Origin: DASTCZ01 sp963704455
GTDB lineage: Bacteria > Acidobacteriota > Terriglobia > Acidiferrales > UBA7541
Length of the DNA: 64,000 nt
Direction of reading: 5' to 3'
Assembly: GCA_963704455.1 (NCBI GenBank)
Contig: OY969905.1
Location: forward strand, 744,001 to 808,000
Every line of letters starts with the position of its first letter. Position 1 is the stretch's first letter. Made by a program: the position numbers and the translations under genes. The notes under the pieces are model-generated. The model worked only from the letters and a program-made list of their open reading frames with translations, was not told the origin of the DNA and searched no databases. Of the stretch, positions 50,543 through 59,288 are shown in pieces.

Positions 50543-51041
50543 GAGCGCCATAGACGAAGTGGTCGCTGCAAACGAGATTTACGCCCGCACCCACGAGTTG
50601 CGCCAATTGACTCCGCGCCCCGCACGCAAGCTCGCTGTCCTCACATGCATGGATACACGCCTTTCAATTCGCACGCTGGGACTCAAGACTGGAGATGCGC
50701 ACATCATTCGCAACGCGGGCGGCATCGTTACGGAAGATGCGCTGCGCTCGCTGGTGATATCACATCATGTGCTGGGCACGGAGGAAATCATGATCATCAA
50801 CCACACCGATTGTGGTTTGATGCTGGCCACAGAGCAAGAACTACGCGCCAAGATCCAGAATCGAACGGGATTTGCTTCAACCGTGCCTGCACTATTCCAT
50901 GCGTTCCGAGACGTAGACCAAAACGTCCGCCTTCAACTTCGAAAGCTCCAGGGCCATCCATGGATTGCCGGGCAGGTCGGAGTTCGCGGGTTCGTTTACG
51001 ATGTCGCGAGTGGTCTTCTGCGAGAAATCAAGGATGCTTAA
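50541..51041 (+). CDS. Beta-class carbonic anhydrase, short type
   Basis: A 166-residue zinc enzyme that interconverts CO2 and bicarbonate. LAVLTCMDTRLSI supplies the Cys ligand and the Asp/Arg dyad, ALRSLVISHHVLGTEEIMII the dimer strand, and NHTDCGLM the His and second Cys ligands. DAHIIRNAGGIVTEDALRSL is a family hallmark. It is short, as in the small bacterial beta-CA group (clade D-like), ending VRGFVYDVASGLLREI. No signal peptide, so cytoplasmic. The start ATG 50541 follows a gattgggagaatg region. Confidence 0.88.
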   Translation: MSAIDEVVAANEIYARTHELRQLTPRPARKLAVLTCMDTRLSIRTLGLKTGDAHIIRNAGGIVTEDALRSLVISHHVLGTEEIMIINHTDCGLMLATEQELRAKIQNRTGFASTVPALFHAFRDVDQNVRLQLRKLQGHPWIAGQVGVRGFVYDVASGLLREIKDA

Positions 51042-51166
51042 GGGGTTTGTCACTAAGCGAATCCTTCGAGTTCACCCCTCGCAGCCCCGGTGCCAAGCCG
51101 CAGAGCGCTGAAGACGGATCGGTCGAAAGCAAACCACAGGAAAGGACTATGCTAGACTAATTCGCT

Positions 51167-52450
51167 ATGTCCACGGCCAAAAGTACAATTTCTGCGGGTA
51201 ATTCGACTTTTTCGGCATCATCGTCGCTGGCATCACTTTCCACACTCACTCATCTGGAATGTTCGGCGTGCAAAAAGGAATTACCGCACACAAGGCTGCA
51301 GAACCTGTGCCCAGACTGCGGCAAACCGCTCCTGGCGCGGTACGATCTCGCGAAGGCGGCGAAAACGCTCTCCCCCGCGCTGGGCCCGCGGCATCCGGGT
51401 GACGCGCCGGGGGGCGACGGCATGTCGGGGCGTCCGCTGAACATGTGGCGCTACGCCGAGGTCCTGCCCGGCGACGAACCCGTAACTCTCGGCGAGGGTA
51501 TGACGCCCGTACTTTACGCTGACCGTCTCGGCGCAAAGCTCGGCTTGCGCAATCTCTACATCAAAGATGAAGGTCTGAACCCGACCGGCTCATTCAAAGC
51601 GCGCGGACTTTCCGCTGCGGTCACGCGTGCGCGTGCGCTCGGCGCGAAGGCACTGGCCACTCCGACCGCGGGAAACGCGGGCGGGGCGCTGGCGGCCTAT
51701 GCTGCAAAGGCGGGAATTCCCGCGGTGATCGTGATGCCCGCGGACACTCCTCACGCAAACGTACAGGAATGCATGGCCTTCGGCGCGGACGTGCGCAAAC
51801 TGCCGGGCTTGATTTCCGATTGCGGCAAATATGTTGCGGAGCATAAGGAACGCGAAGGGTGGTTCGAGGTCACCACGCTCAAGGAGCCCTACCGCATCGA
51901 AGGCAAAAAAACGATGGGCTACGAGCTTTGGGAACAATTCGGACGCGCGCTGCCCGACGTGATTATTTATCCCACGGGCGGCGGCGTGGGCCTCGTCGGC
52001 ATGTGCAAGGCGTTCGACGAAATGGAAACGATGGGATGGATCGGCAGCGCGCGGCCGCGGATGGTCAGCGTGCAGGCGTCGGGTTGCGCGCCAATCGTGC
52101 GCGCATTTGAAGCGGGAACGAAGACATCGGAATTCTTCGAGAATGCCGCGACGCTGGCCTCGGGCCTGCGCGTCCCGAAAGCGATCGGTGATTTTATCAT
52201 TCTGAACGATATCGCCACCACGCACGGCACCGCGCTGGCCGCCACTGATGAAGAAATGTTCGCAGCCGGCAGGGAACTGGCGCGGCTCGAAGGGATTTTC
52301 GCTGCGCCCGAGGGTGCGGCAACGGTCGTCGCCGCGCAGAAGCTCGCAGCCAGCGGATGGATCAAGCCCGATGACAGCGTCGTGCTGTTCAACACCGGCA
52401 CCGGGTACAAGTACAGCGAAGCATGGGATGTGGCGCTGAAGGGCATGTAA
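51167..52450 (+). CDS. thrC: Threonine synthase
   Basis: A 427-residue PLP enzyme that converts O-phosphohomoserine to threonine. A short N-terminal zinc-ribbon-like segment (LECSACKKELPHTRLQNLCP, with DCGK) precedes the fold type II core: NLYIKDEGLNPTGSFKARGL with the PLP Lys, TPTAGNAGGALAAYAAKAGI, IYPTGGGVGLVGMCKAFDEM (phosphate loop) and DSVVLFNTGTGYKYSEAW. A poorly conserved Ser-rich stretch (residues 2-28) precedes it. The gene stands alone before the AlaX-like gene, 35 bases downstream. Confidence 0.93.
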   Translation: MSTAKSTISAGNSTFSASSSLASLSTLTHLECSACKKELPHTRLQNLCPDCGKPLLARYDLAKAAKTLSPALGPRHPGDAPGGDGMSGRPLNMWRYAEVLPGDEPVTLGEGMTPVLYADRLGAKLGLRNLYIKDEGLNPTGSFKARGLSAAVTRARALGAKALATPTAGNAGGALAAYAAKAGIPAVIVMPADTPHANVQECMAFGADVRKLPGLISDCGKYVAEHKEREGWFEVTTLKEPYRIEGKKTMGYELWEQFGRALPDVIIYPTGGGVGLVGMCKAFDEMETMGWIGSARPRMVSVQASGCAPIVRAFEAGTKTSEFFENAATLASGLRVPKAIGDFIILNDIATTHGTALAATDEEMFAAGRELARLEGIFAAPEGAATVVAAQKLAASGWIKPDDSVVLFNTGTGYKYSEAWDVALKGM

Positions 52451-52485
52451 GCGGAGCTTTTGATTTTGTGGTGCCAGCCTCCACA

Positions 52486-53700
52486 ATGACCGAGCGCCTC
52501 TACTATAACGATTCGTTCCTCAAGGAATTTGACGCCACAGTCCTGTCTTGCACGCAGGACGGCGAACGCTGGCGCGTCGTACTTGACCGCACAGCGTTTT
52601 ATCCAACCTCCGGCGGCCAGCCGCACGACTCCGGCAATTTGGGCGAAGCCAGAGTGCTTGAAGTTCTGGATAGTGAGGAAATTCACGATGGCAAAGCCGG
52701 CGTAGTCCACCTCACGGATCGCGCTCTGCGCCTCGGCCCCGTTCACGGGAAGATTGACTGGGAGCGCCGTTTCGACCACATCCAGCAGCACACCGGCCAG
52801 CATTTGCTCTCCGCCGCGTTCATCGAACTATTTCACATGCCGACCGCCTCATTCCATCTCGGGCGGGAAATTTCCACGATTGATCTCGCCGCTGCAAATG
52901 TTGACGCGAAGCATCTCGAAGCCGCCGAACGCCGCACAAACGAAATCATCTTCGCCGACCTTCCCGTGAAAATCCACTACGGCACTGCCGAGGAGCTGGC
53001 CGCAGCGGGCGTCCGAAAGCAGGTAGACCGCGAGGGCGTCCTCCGCGCAATCGAAATCGAAGGCTTCGACCGGCAGCCCTGCGGCGGCACACACGTCGCG
53101 CGCACGGGACAAATTGGAATGATCCTCCTGCGCCGCGTCGAAAAGGTGAAGCAGAATTGGCGCGTCGAATTTGTGTGCGGCAGCCGCGCGGCACGAGCTG
53201 CGCATGCCGATTCGGCTTCGCTCGTCGAGGCCGCGCGTCTTTTGAGCTGCGCGCCCAGTGAAGTCTCCGAGATGGTCGGCCGCGCGCTCGAAGAAAGGCA
53301 AGCAGGCCATCGCGCGCGCCAGCGCCTGACGGCGGAATTATCCGAGGTGCAAGCGCTGATGTTGCTGGCCACGGAGCGCCGCGCGGTAAAGGCAGGAGAG
53401 CCGGGCGTGGTGGTGCGCGTGCTCGACGAGGCAGACGCAAGCTACGCCCGGATGCTCGCTACAAAAGTTGTCGAGCAGGGCCGCGTGCGCGCGCTGATTG
53501 GCACCCGCGGCGGTCATGTTATCTTTGCGCAGAGCGCCGGGCTTCCCGGCGACATGAACACGCTCCTGCGGGATTGCCTCGCGACGGCGGGCGGCAAAGG
53601 CGGCGGCTCAAAAGATTTCGCGCAGGGCAGCGTTTCTGATGCGGCGCGCGTCGAAGAGGTATTGGCGAAGGCAGCGGAAAAACTTGGATCGGGGAAATAA
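52486..53700 (+). CDS. Alanyl-tRNA editing protein, AlaX type with DHHA1 domain
   Basis: A 404-residue trans-editing enzyme from ATG 52486; the upstream open frame runs inside thrC. It hydrolyses mischarged Ser-tRNA-Ala or Gly-tRNA-Ala. The editing domain starts YYNDSFLKEFDATVLSC and has both metal motifs: HTGQHLLSAAF (H-x3-H) and QPCGGTHVART (C-x3-H). RTAFYPTSGGQPHDSG is the N-terminal AlaRS-like block. The C-terminal DHHA1 domain (VVVRVLDEADASYARMLATK, then GTRGGHVIFAQSAG and GGKGGGSKDFAQG) is that of full-length AlaX-L. The gene lies between thrC and an exported protein gene. Confidence 0.9.
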   Translation: MTERLYYNDSFLKEFDATVLSCTQDGERWRVVLDRTAFYPTSGGQPHDSGNLGEARVLEVLDSEEIHDGKAGVVHLTDRALRLGPVHGKIDWERRFDHIQQHTGQHLLSAAFIELFHMPTASFHLGREISTIDLAAANVDAKHLEAAERRTNEIIFADLPVKIHYGTAEELAAAGVRKQVDREGVLRAIEIEGFDRQPCGGTHVARTGQIGMILLRRVEKVKQNWRVEFVCGSRAARAAHADSASLVEAARLLSCAPSEVSEMVGRALEERQAGHRARQRLTAELSEVQALMLLATERRAVKAGEPGVVVRVLDEADASYARMLATKVVEQGRVRALIGTRGGHVIFAQSAGLPGDMNTLLRDCLATAGGKGGGSKDFAQGSVSDAARVEEVLAKAAEKLGSGK

Positions 53701-53701
53701 C

Positions 53702-54457
53702 GTGAAACGAATAGCGATTCTTGTGATCGTTGTAGCAGCGATTGGGTTTGCTGTTTGGCGCACAACGATGCACCCCACAGTCACTCGCGCGCAGACGCCG
53801 ACCGTGGCTGCGATTCTCGAGCATTACGTCAACGCCCTCGGTGGCCGCGCGGCAATTCAGAATGCGACCACGCGCGTCTCGAAAGGGACGATTGAAGTAA
53901 CAGGCCTCGATAAGGTGGGAATTGCGGAATCATACGCGAAGGCGCCAAACAAATACCTCACCACCGTTCAGTTACCGGGGGTCGGCGTTTTCAAGCACGG
54001 ATTTGACGGCACATCCGGATGGGTAAGCGATCCTGATCCGACGAAGGGCCTCTCGGACATGGGCGGCGAAGATCTCTCCTCAATGCGCAGGGCCGCCGAA
54101 TTCTATCAACCGATAAAAATTGCCGAGGTTTATACGAATTTGAAGCTCGTTGGGCAACAAAATGTCGCCGGGCGCCCAGCCTACGAAATTGACGCCGATC
54201 CCGGTGACGGTTCAATTCGCCGAATGTATTTCGACATCGAGTCCGGCTTGATGGTGCGCAATGATGAGGAGCTGGACATGCCCACCGGTCGCGCATCAAC
54301 GCTTTCCTATTTTGAGGATTACCGCGATGTGCAGGGAGTAAAACATCCGTTTACGATCCGCCAAGTCCAGGGTGAAACGGAAGCCACAATTCACCTGGTA
54401 CAAATCCTTGTGAACCAACCCGTGGACGACGCAATGTTCGTAAAGCCGAAGCGTTAA
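53702..54457 (+). CDS. Predicted exported outer-membrane lipoprotein-sorting-like protein
   Basis: A 251-residue protein from GTG 53702, preceded by ggggaaa and placed 1 base after the AlaX stop. The signal peptide RIAILVIVVAAIGFAVWRTT ends near TRAQT. The mature domain ILEHYVNALGGRAAIQNATT, RVSKGTIEVTGLDKVGIAES, KGLSDMGGEDLSSMRRAAEF and VYTNLKLVGQQNVAGRPAYE is the LolA/MucB-like fold (DUF of the outer membrane lipoprotein-sorting group) seen repeatedly in acidobacterial genomes. Function unknown; distinct from the LolA-like gene at 37353. Confidence 0.7.
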   Translation: MKRIAILVIVVAAIGFAVWRTTMHPTVTRAQTPTVAAILEHYVNALGGRAAIQNATTRVSKGTIEVTGLDKVGIAESYAKAPNKYLTTVQLPGVGVFKHGFDGTSGWVSDPDPTKGLSDMGGEDLSSMRRAAEFYQPIKIAEVYTNLKLVGQQNVAGRPAYEIDADPGDGSIRRMYFDIESGLMVRNDEELDMPTGRASTLSYFEDYRDVQGVKHPFTIRQVQGETEATIHLVQILVNQPVDDAMFVKPKR

Positions 54458-54534
54458 TTCTTCGCTGTCCGCGCAAGCAAAGCCCGTCGCACGATCGCAA
54501 GGCCGCTCGATGACTTATGCTATATTTCCGTTCG

Positions 54535-56118
54535 ATGAGATCCATCTGCAAAAACTCTGCGCTTGCCTTAGAATTGCTCTTTGTATTCGTTGCATTCGGG
54601 CAGTCCCAAAATCCGTCGGGCAATTCTACTGCGAAAGCACTGAGCGCCGAACAACGCGCTGCACGCGCCTTTGATGTCGCAAGCAAGAATCCGCTGGACC
54701 TCCGCGCATTTCTCGTGCGCATGCCCAAGGGCGCGGATCTGCACAACCATTTGAGCGGGGCAGTGTACGCGGAGTCCTGGATCCGAGCCGCAAGCGAAGA
54801 TCAGCTCTGCGTAAATCTCGCAACGCTCTCATTTTCCCGGCCGGCAACCAGGCCTGCCACTCCGCCGGCGCTGCCGGATTGCGGAGCAGGAAGAGTCCCC
54901 GCCGCACAAGCCTTGAAAGACCAGCATCTCTATGATTCCCTGATTGACGCATTTTCCATGCGCAGCTTCGTGCCATCTGCTGGCATCTCCGGACACGATC
55001 ATTTCTTTGACACGTTCGGAAAGTTCGGCGGCACGGATCAGCGACACACCGGAGAATGGCTGGACGAAGTCGCCTCACGCGCCGCGCACCAGAATGAACA
55101 GTATCTCGAACTCATGGTGACACCAGGTTTTCCGCGCGCCGCCGCGCTCTCCAAGGAGATTCCTTGGAGCAATGATTTCGCCGCCATGCGCGCTGAGTAC
55201 ATTTCTCACGGCATGGCCGGCGACATTGCCGATGCACGTAAGTATATTGATCAGGCCGAGCAAGTACGGGGCGAACGCGAGCAATGCGGGCAGACCTCCG
55301 AAAGCGCCGCATGTTACCTCCAGCTCCGTTTTCTCTATCAGGTACTTCGCGCCGGTCCCAAGGAACAAGTTTTCGCGCAAACATTGCTCGGATTTGAAAT
55401 CGCTTCCGTCGATCCGCGATTTGTCGGCATTAATTTCGTCCAGCCCGAAGACGGCTGCGTCGCAATGACGGATTACGCTCTGCAAATGCGGATGATCGGC
55501 TTCTTGCACATAGTCTACCCAAGAGTTCACATAAGCCTCCACGCGGGCGAACTAGCGCCGGGAATGGTTCCGCCTGAGGGGCTCTGTTGCCACATCCGGC
55601 AAGCGATTGAAGTGGCGCATGCGGAGCGGATTGGCCATGGTGTTGACGTGATGTATGAGGACAACGCAAGCGAATTGCTGAAGGAAATGGCCGCGCAGCA
55701 CATCATGGTCGAAATAAATATAACCAGCAACGATGTGATCCTCGGCGTCCGCGGAAAAGACCATCCGCTCCCAATCTACCGGCAGTACAAAATCCCCGTC
55801 GCGCTATCAACAGACGACGAAGGTGTTTCCCGCATCGACATCACAAATGAATACGTCCGCGCCGCCAAAGACTTCGGCCTTCGGTATGCCGACCTCAAGC
55901 AAATGGCGAGGACAAGCCTCGAGCACAGCTTTCTTCCGGGCGATAGTTTGTGGAAAGAGCGGGACGTATTTGCGGCCACTGTGCCAGCCTGTGTACCAAG
56001 TTCAACTGGTTCCGAGAAACCCTCGTCCGCTTGCTCAGCATTCCTTAAATCAAGTGAAAAGGCCACGCAACAGCGGGAACTGGAGCGCCGCTTCCGCGAA
56101 TTTGAATCTACATTCTGA
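54535..56118 (+). CDS. Secreted adenosine deaminase-like protein (ADA/ADGF type)
   Basis: A 527-residue protein from ATG 54535, with an in-frame ATG at 54517. Signal peptide: NSALALELLFVFVAFGQSQN. The metal-dependent deaminase motifs are intact: KGADLHNHLSGAVYAE (H-x-H), ISLHAGELAPG (H-A-G-E), AERIGHGVDVM and ALSTDDEGVSR (T-D-D). It is longer than cytoplasmic ADA (about 340) owing to an insertion between the first and third motifs (residues about 120-240), as in the secreted ADGF group. It would deaminate adenosine in the periplasm or outside for purine salvage. The end is polar and tail-like. Confidence 0.82.
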   Translation: MRSICKNSALALELLFVFVAFGQSQNPSGNSTAKALSAEQRAARAFDVASKNPLDLRAFLVRMPKGADLHNHLSGAVYAESWIRAASEDQLCVNLATLSFSRPATRPATPPALPDCGAGRVPAAQALKDQHLYDSLIDAFSMRSFVPSAGISGHDHFFDTFGKFGGTDQRHTGEWLDEVASRAAHQNEQYLELMVTPGFPRAAALSKEIPWSNDFAAMRAEYISHGMAGDIADARKYIDQAEQVRGEREQCGQTSESAACYLQLRFLYQVLRAGPKEQVFAQTLLGFEIASVDPRFVGINFVQPEDGCVAMTDYALQMRMIGFLHIVYPRVHISLHAGELAPGMVPPEGLCCHIRQAIEVAHAERIGHGVDVMYEDNASELLKEMAAQHIMVEINITSNDVILGVRGKDHPLPIYRQYKIPVALSTDDEGVSRIDITNEYVRAAKDFGLRYADLKQMARTSLEHSFLPGDSLWKERDVFAATVPACVPSSTGSEKPSSACSAFLKSSEKATQQRELERRFREFESTF

Positions 56119-56142
56119 CTGTTAGATTGAATGCGAATGAAG

Positions 56143-56218
56143 TGGTGGACGGCAGGGGATTCGAACCCCCGGCCTCCTCGTTGCGAACGAGGCGCTCTCC
56201 CAGCTGAGCTAGCCGCCC
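56143..56218 (-). tRNA. tRNA-Ala (anticodon CGC)
   Basis: A 76-nt cloverleaf with encoded CCA. Acceptor stem GGGCGGC/GCCGTCC carries the G3:U70 pair that marks alanine tRNAs; D arm GCTAGCTCAGCTGGGAGAGC; anticodon stem-loop CCTCG-TTCGCAA-CGAGG with anticodon CGC; T arm with GGTTCGAATCC. It reads the GCG codon. No tRNA genes are adjacent. Confidence 0.95.
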
Positions 56219-56287
56219 ACAGAATGAAATTCTATCAGAGGGGTTGTGAGCTTTCCAACCGCATGAATACAGGTGAGCAATTCCGCG

Positions 56288-57907
56288 TCAGTGCGGTGTA
56301 GGATTCTGCGAGCCCATGCGCTCGGCCACGATGCTCCGAGCCTTATCATAGAGCGCCCGGGCTTGAGGAATCAGGTCAATGCCCTTGGCAACTTCCGGAT
56401 CGGATTCCATCTCCACGCGAAAGCCTTCCTGCTGGCCAAACATGGAGGTGAACACCTCCCGCCTGATGTGATTCTTGATCCAGTCGAGGTTTTCCGTAAT
56501 GTCCTGCTCGGTGAAAGGAATCTCTTTTTTCTGCAAGAATTTGCGAAACTGCGCGATGGCAGCGTCGTCCACGGTGTAGCTCTTCGTCACCGTGGGTTTG
56601 GTCCCAAGATAAAACGTCGTGAAGTCGCCGACGCCGATATCAAATTGATAGAAAACGTTCTTGCGCAGCAGTACCTGTTGGAACGAAGTTGGTTTTGCCG
56701 TTGGGTAATTCACGTCGGGCGTAATGCCTCCGCCCCCGTAAACCTGGCGGCCGCTATCGGTGAGCTTAATTTCGGTCTGTTTGATCGTCGCGTTGCGGTT
56801 AAACTCGTAATCAAAAAATGAGACGTCGTGATAATCACGCTGAATCAGCCGTCCGCTCGGCGTGTAGTAATGGGCGGTGGTCAGTGCGAGCCCGGTGCCT
56901 TCACTCAGCGACCCCACAGACTGTACAAGTCCCTTGCCGAAGCTGACTTCACCGAGCACCAATCCGCGGTCGTGATCCTGAATCGCACCGGTGACAATCT
57001 CGGAAGCCGAAGCGCTGCCGCTGTCAATCAGTACGACCACCGGAACGCGTACGCCGCCATTTCCATGAAGTGCGTAATAAGCGTGGTACGGCGAACGCCT
57101 TCCGCGCTGGGAAACGATTACCTGGTTCTTGTCCAGCAGCAAATCGCAAACGGCAATCGCGGAATTCAAAACGCCGCCCGGATTCTGGCGCAAATCGAGC
57201 ACAAGGCCTGTTAACGGCGTCGAGTTTATTTGTTTGTACGCGTTGGCGAAATCCTCGCCCGTCGTTTCGTTGAAGCCGGTCAATCGAATGTATCCGACGC
57301 CGGGTCGAAGCATAATTGGCGTGTCCACATCGTGGCGCGGGATCTCGTCGCGCACAAGACTGAAGATAATCGGCTCCGGCGTTCCTTCGCGCCCCATCGC
57401 GATGTGCACGCTGGTCCCTTTGGGCCCCTTCAGCAAATCGGCAATGTCCGTGCTGCTAAGGCCATCGGTGGGTTTGTCGTCCACCTTCAGGATGATGTCT
57501 CCGGGACGGATGCCCGCCTTAAACGCCGGCGAGCCAACAAAAGGAGCCACGACCATGGTCTTATTGTCTGAGCGCTGAATGATGGTCATGCCGACGCCAT
57601 AATACCGGCCCTGCTCGTCTTCCATCATGATTGCCCAGGAATGTGGATCGAAGAAAATCGAATGGGGGTCGAGCGTGCGCAGCAATCCGGGGATCGCGCC
57701 GTCGTAAACAATCTTGCTGGTATCCACTGGAGTGGCGTAATTCTGCTGCACGACGGTCAGCACTTGATTGAAAGACTTGACGGAATCCGACAGGTCGGAC
57801 GCTCCAGCGGCAGTCGCCCTTGCGGAAGGCCCATACATCGCTCCCAGCAGGGCAGAAAGCAGTAGAATCACAGCCACAAGCAAAGCGCCGCGTTTATCCG
57901 AACGCAT
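56288..57907 (-). CDS. S41 family C-terminal processing peptidase
   Basis: A 539-residue protease from ATG 57907, with aaaggggtg upstream; the longer frame to 58039 runs into the tatA leader. An N-terminal membrane anchor (GALLVAVILLLSALLGAMYG) precedes the CTPase: PDZ domain (GIRPGDIILKVDDKPTDGLS), catalytic Ser in LIDSGSASASEIVTGAIQDH and catalytic Lys in EVSFGKGLVQSVGSL, with the typical GLVLDLRQNPGGVL strand. A long C-terminal region (about 160 residues) resembles the Prc/CtpA tail. It trims or degrades periplasmic proteins by C-terminal recognition. Divergent from tatA. Confidence 0.9.
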   Translation of the reverse strand: MRSDKRGALLVAVILLLSALLGAMYGPSARATAAGASDLSDSVKSFNQVLTVVQQNYATPVDTSKIVYDGAIPGLLRTLDPHSIFFDPHSWAIMMEDEQGRYYGVGMTIIQRSDNKTMVVAPFVGSPAFKAGIRPGDIILKVDDKPTDGLSSTDIADLLKGPKGTSVHIAMGREGTPEPIIFSLVRDEIPRHDVDTPIMLRPGVGYIRLTGFNETTGEDFANAYKQINSTPLTGLVLDLRQNPGGVLNSAIAVCDLLLDKNQVIVSQRGRRSPYHAYYALHGNGGVRVPVVVLIDSGSASASEIVTGAIQDHDRGLVLGEVSFGKGLVQSVGSLSEGTGLALTTAHYYTPSGRLIQRDYHDVSFFDYEFNRNATIKQTEIKLTDSGRQVYGGGGITPDVNYPTAKPTSFQQVLLRKNVFYQFDIGVGDFTTFYLGTKPTVTKSYTVDDAAIAQFRKFLQKKEIPFTEQDITENLDWIKNHIRREVFTSMFGQQEGFRVEMESDPEVAKGIDLIPQARALYDKARSIVAERMGSQNPTPH

Positions 57908-58021
57908 GGTCACCCCTTTTGCCACTCGCGAAATTTCAGTATAGCACAGGCCTTCCGTGAATTGACTCGCCTGAAGCGCTCCTCTATGATGCAAGAGAAA
58001 ACACTGTGACCTCCCTATAAG

Positions 58022-58489
58022 ATGCTGAGCCTCCCGCACTTAGTCATCATCTTTCTAATCGCGCTGATGGTATTCGGCCCGGAAAAGCTCCCGGAGCTTG
58101 CCCGCATGCTGGGCAAGGCCATGGCCGAATTCCGCCGGATGACGGGAGACGTGCGCCGCGTGATGGACGATGAGATGCGCGAAATCGAGCGCCAGTCGCG
58201 CGAAAACGAGGCTCGCAAGCGCGAAGCAGCCGTAGCAGCAGGGCAGAGTCAAGCCGACGCCCAGCCCGCAGCGTTGCCCGCCGCTTCGGCTGCAGGCGAG
58301 GCAAACTCCGGCCCTGCCGCTCCCTCAGGCACGGTCTCGGCCGACAAGCCGTCCAATGTCGAGCCGACCATCGTCCAACCAACGATAGCAAAGCCAACAG
58401 TTGGCAAAGCCGAAGCGCTGGCCATGCAGCCCGCGCCCGAATCCGAAATTGAGCAAGACTATTCCCATGTCAAGCACAACCCTTCCTGA
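58022..58489 (+). CDS. tatA: Twin-arginine translocase TatA/TatB-type subunit
   Basis: A 155-residue protein. The short N-terminal helix PHLVIIFLIALMVFGPEKLP has the FGP hinge and is followed by the amphipathic helix ELARMLGKAMAEFRRM, the invariant TatA/B layout. The following Glu/Arg-rich stretch is longer than in TatA and closer to TatB, and a long Pro/Ala-rich tail completes it. It is the only TatA/B gene here and overlaps tatC by 23 bases, so it may serve both roles, as in minimal Tat systems. Confidence 0.9.
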   Translation: MLSLPHLVIIFLIALMVFGPEKLPELARMLGKAMAEFRRMTGDVRRVMDDEMREIERQSRENEARKREAAVAAGQSQADAQPAALPAASAAGEANSGPAAPSGTVSADKPSNVEPTIVQPTIAKPTVGKAEALAMQPAPESEIEQDYSHVKHNPS

Positions 58490-59270
58490 CGCGCGCGCAC
58501 AGCAGGCCGAGCACGATGAGCCCGGCGGCAAGATGTCGTTTTTCCAGCATCTCGCAGAACTGCGCAAGCGGCTGATCCGCTCCGCCGCAGCGATCATGCT
58601 CGGCGCCCTCGTTGGCTTTTACGTGGGCGGCAAGGTAATGGAATTTGTCGCCAAACCGATGTACACCGTGCTCCACAACGCTCACCTTGATGAAAAACTG
58701 ATTTACACGAATCCCACCGGCTATTTGAATATGAGAATCACGCTTGGGATTTACCTCGGAATTGTGATCGCGCTGCCCTATGTGCTCTACCAAGTGTGGC
58801 TTTTCATCGCGCCGGGGCTTTACAGAAACGAGCGCAAAGCGGTTTTCGGATTTGTCTCCTGTTCGTTTTTCTTATTCCTGGCGGGCATCGCGTTCGCCTA
58901 TTACCTCATGCTCCCGCGGTTGCTGACTTTTCTTGTCACGTTCCAGGGGCCCACCAGTACTTTTTCTCCGCTCATCAGCGTCAATGAATACTTTGACCTG
59001 CTCTTGATGGTTCTGCTCGGCGTCGGCGTGATTTTCGAAATGCCGATCTTGATTTTCTTCCTTGCGTTCTTCGGGATCGTCACCCCGAAATTCCTGTGGA
59101 AGAATTTTCGCTACGCCATTCTGGTCATCACAATTATCGCAGCGATCATTGCGCCGACCCCGGATGCCACCACGATGCTCGTCTTCATGGCGCCGATGAT
59201 CCTTCTTTACATCGTTGGCCTTGGAGTCGCTTGGTTGGTCGTGCGAAGACGCAAGCAAACGGCGCACTAG
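58467..59270 (+). CDS. tatC: Twin-arginine translocase subunit TatC
   Basis: A 267-residue six-helix membrane protein from ATG 58467. The N-terminal FFQHLAELRKRLIRS (with the E-L-R-x-R signature), YTNPTGYLNMRITLGIYLGI, FIAPGLYRNERKAVFG and FGIVTPKFLWKNFRYAILVI are the TatC blocks. TatC binds the twin-arginine signal. The start overlaps tatA; the M28 peptidase gene begins 18 bases after the stop. Confidence 0.94.
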   Translation: MSSTTLPDARAQQAEHDEPGGKMSFFQHLAELRKRLIRSAAAIMLGALVGFYVGGKVMEFVAKPMYTVLHNAHLDEKLIYTNPTGYLNMRITLGIYLGIVIALPYVLYQVWLFIAPGLYRNERKAVFGFVSCSFFLFLAGIAFAYYLMLPRLLTFLVTFQGPTSTFSPLISVNEYFDLLLMVLLGVGVIFEMPILIFFLAFFGIVTPKFLWKNFRYAILVITIIAAIIAPTPDATTMLVFMAPMILLYIVGLGVAWLVVRRRKQTAH

Positions 59271-59288
59271 CAGTTGGAGGCAATTCAC

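Noticed and set aside
51042..51166. Riboswitch-like leader before thrC
   Set aside because: The sequence has GC-rich segments but I could not match a known riboswitch core (T-box, SAM, cobalamin) or a clear terminator.
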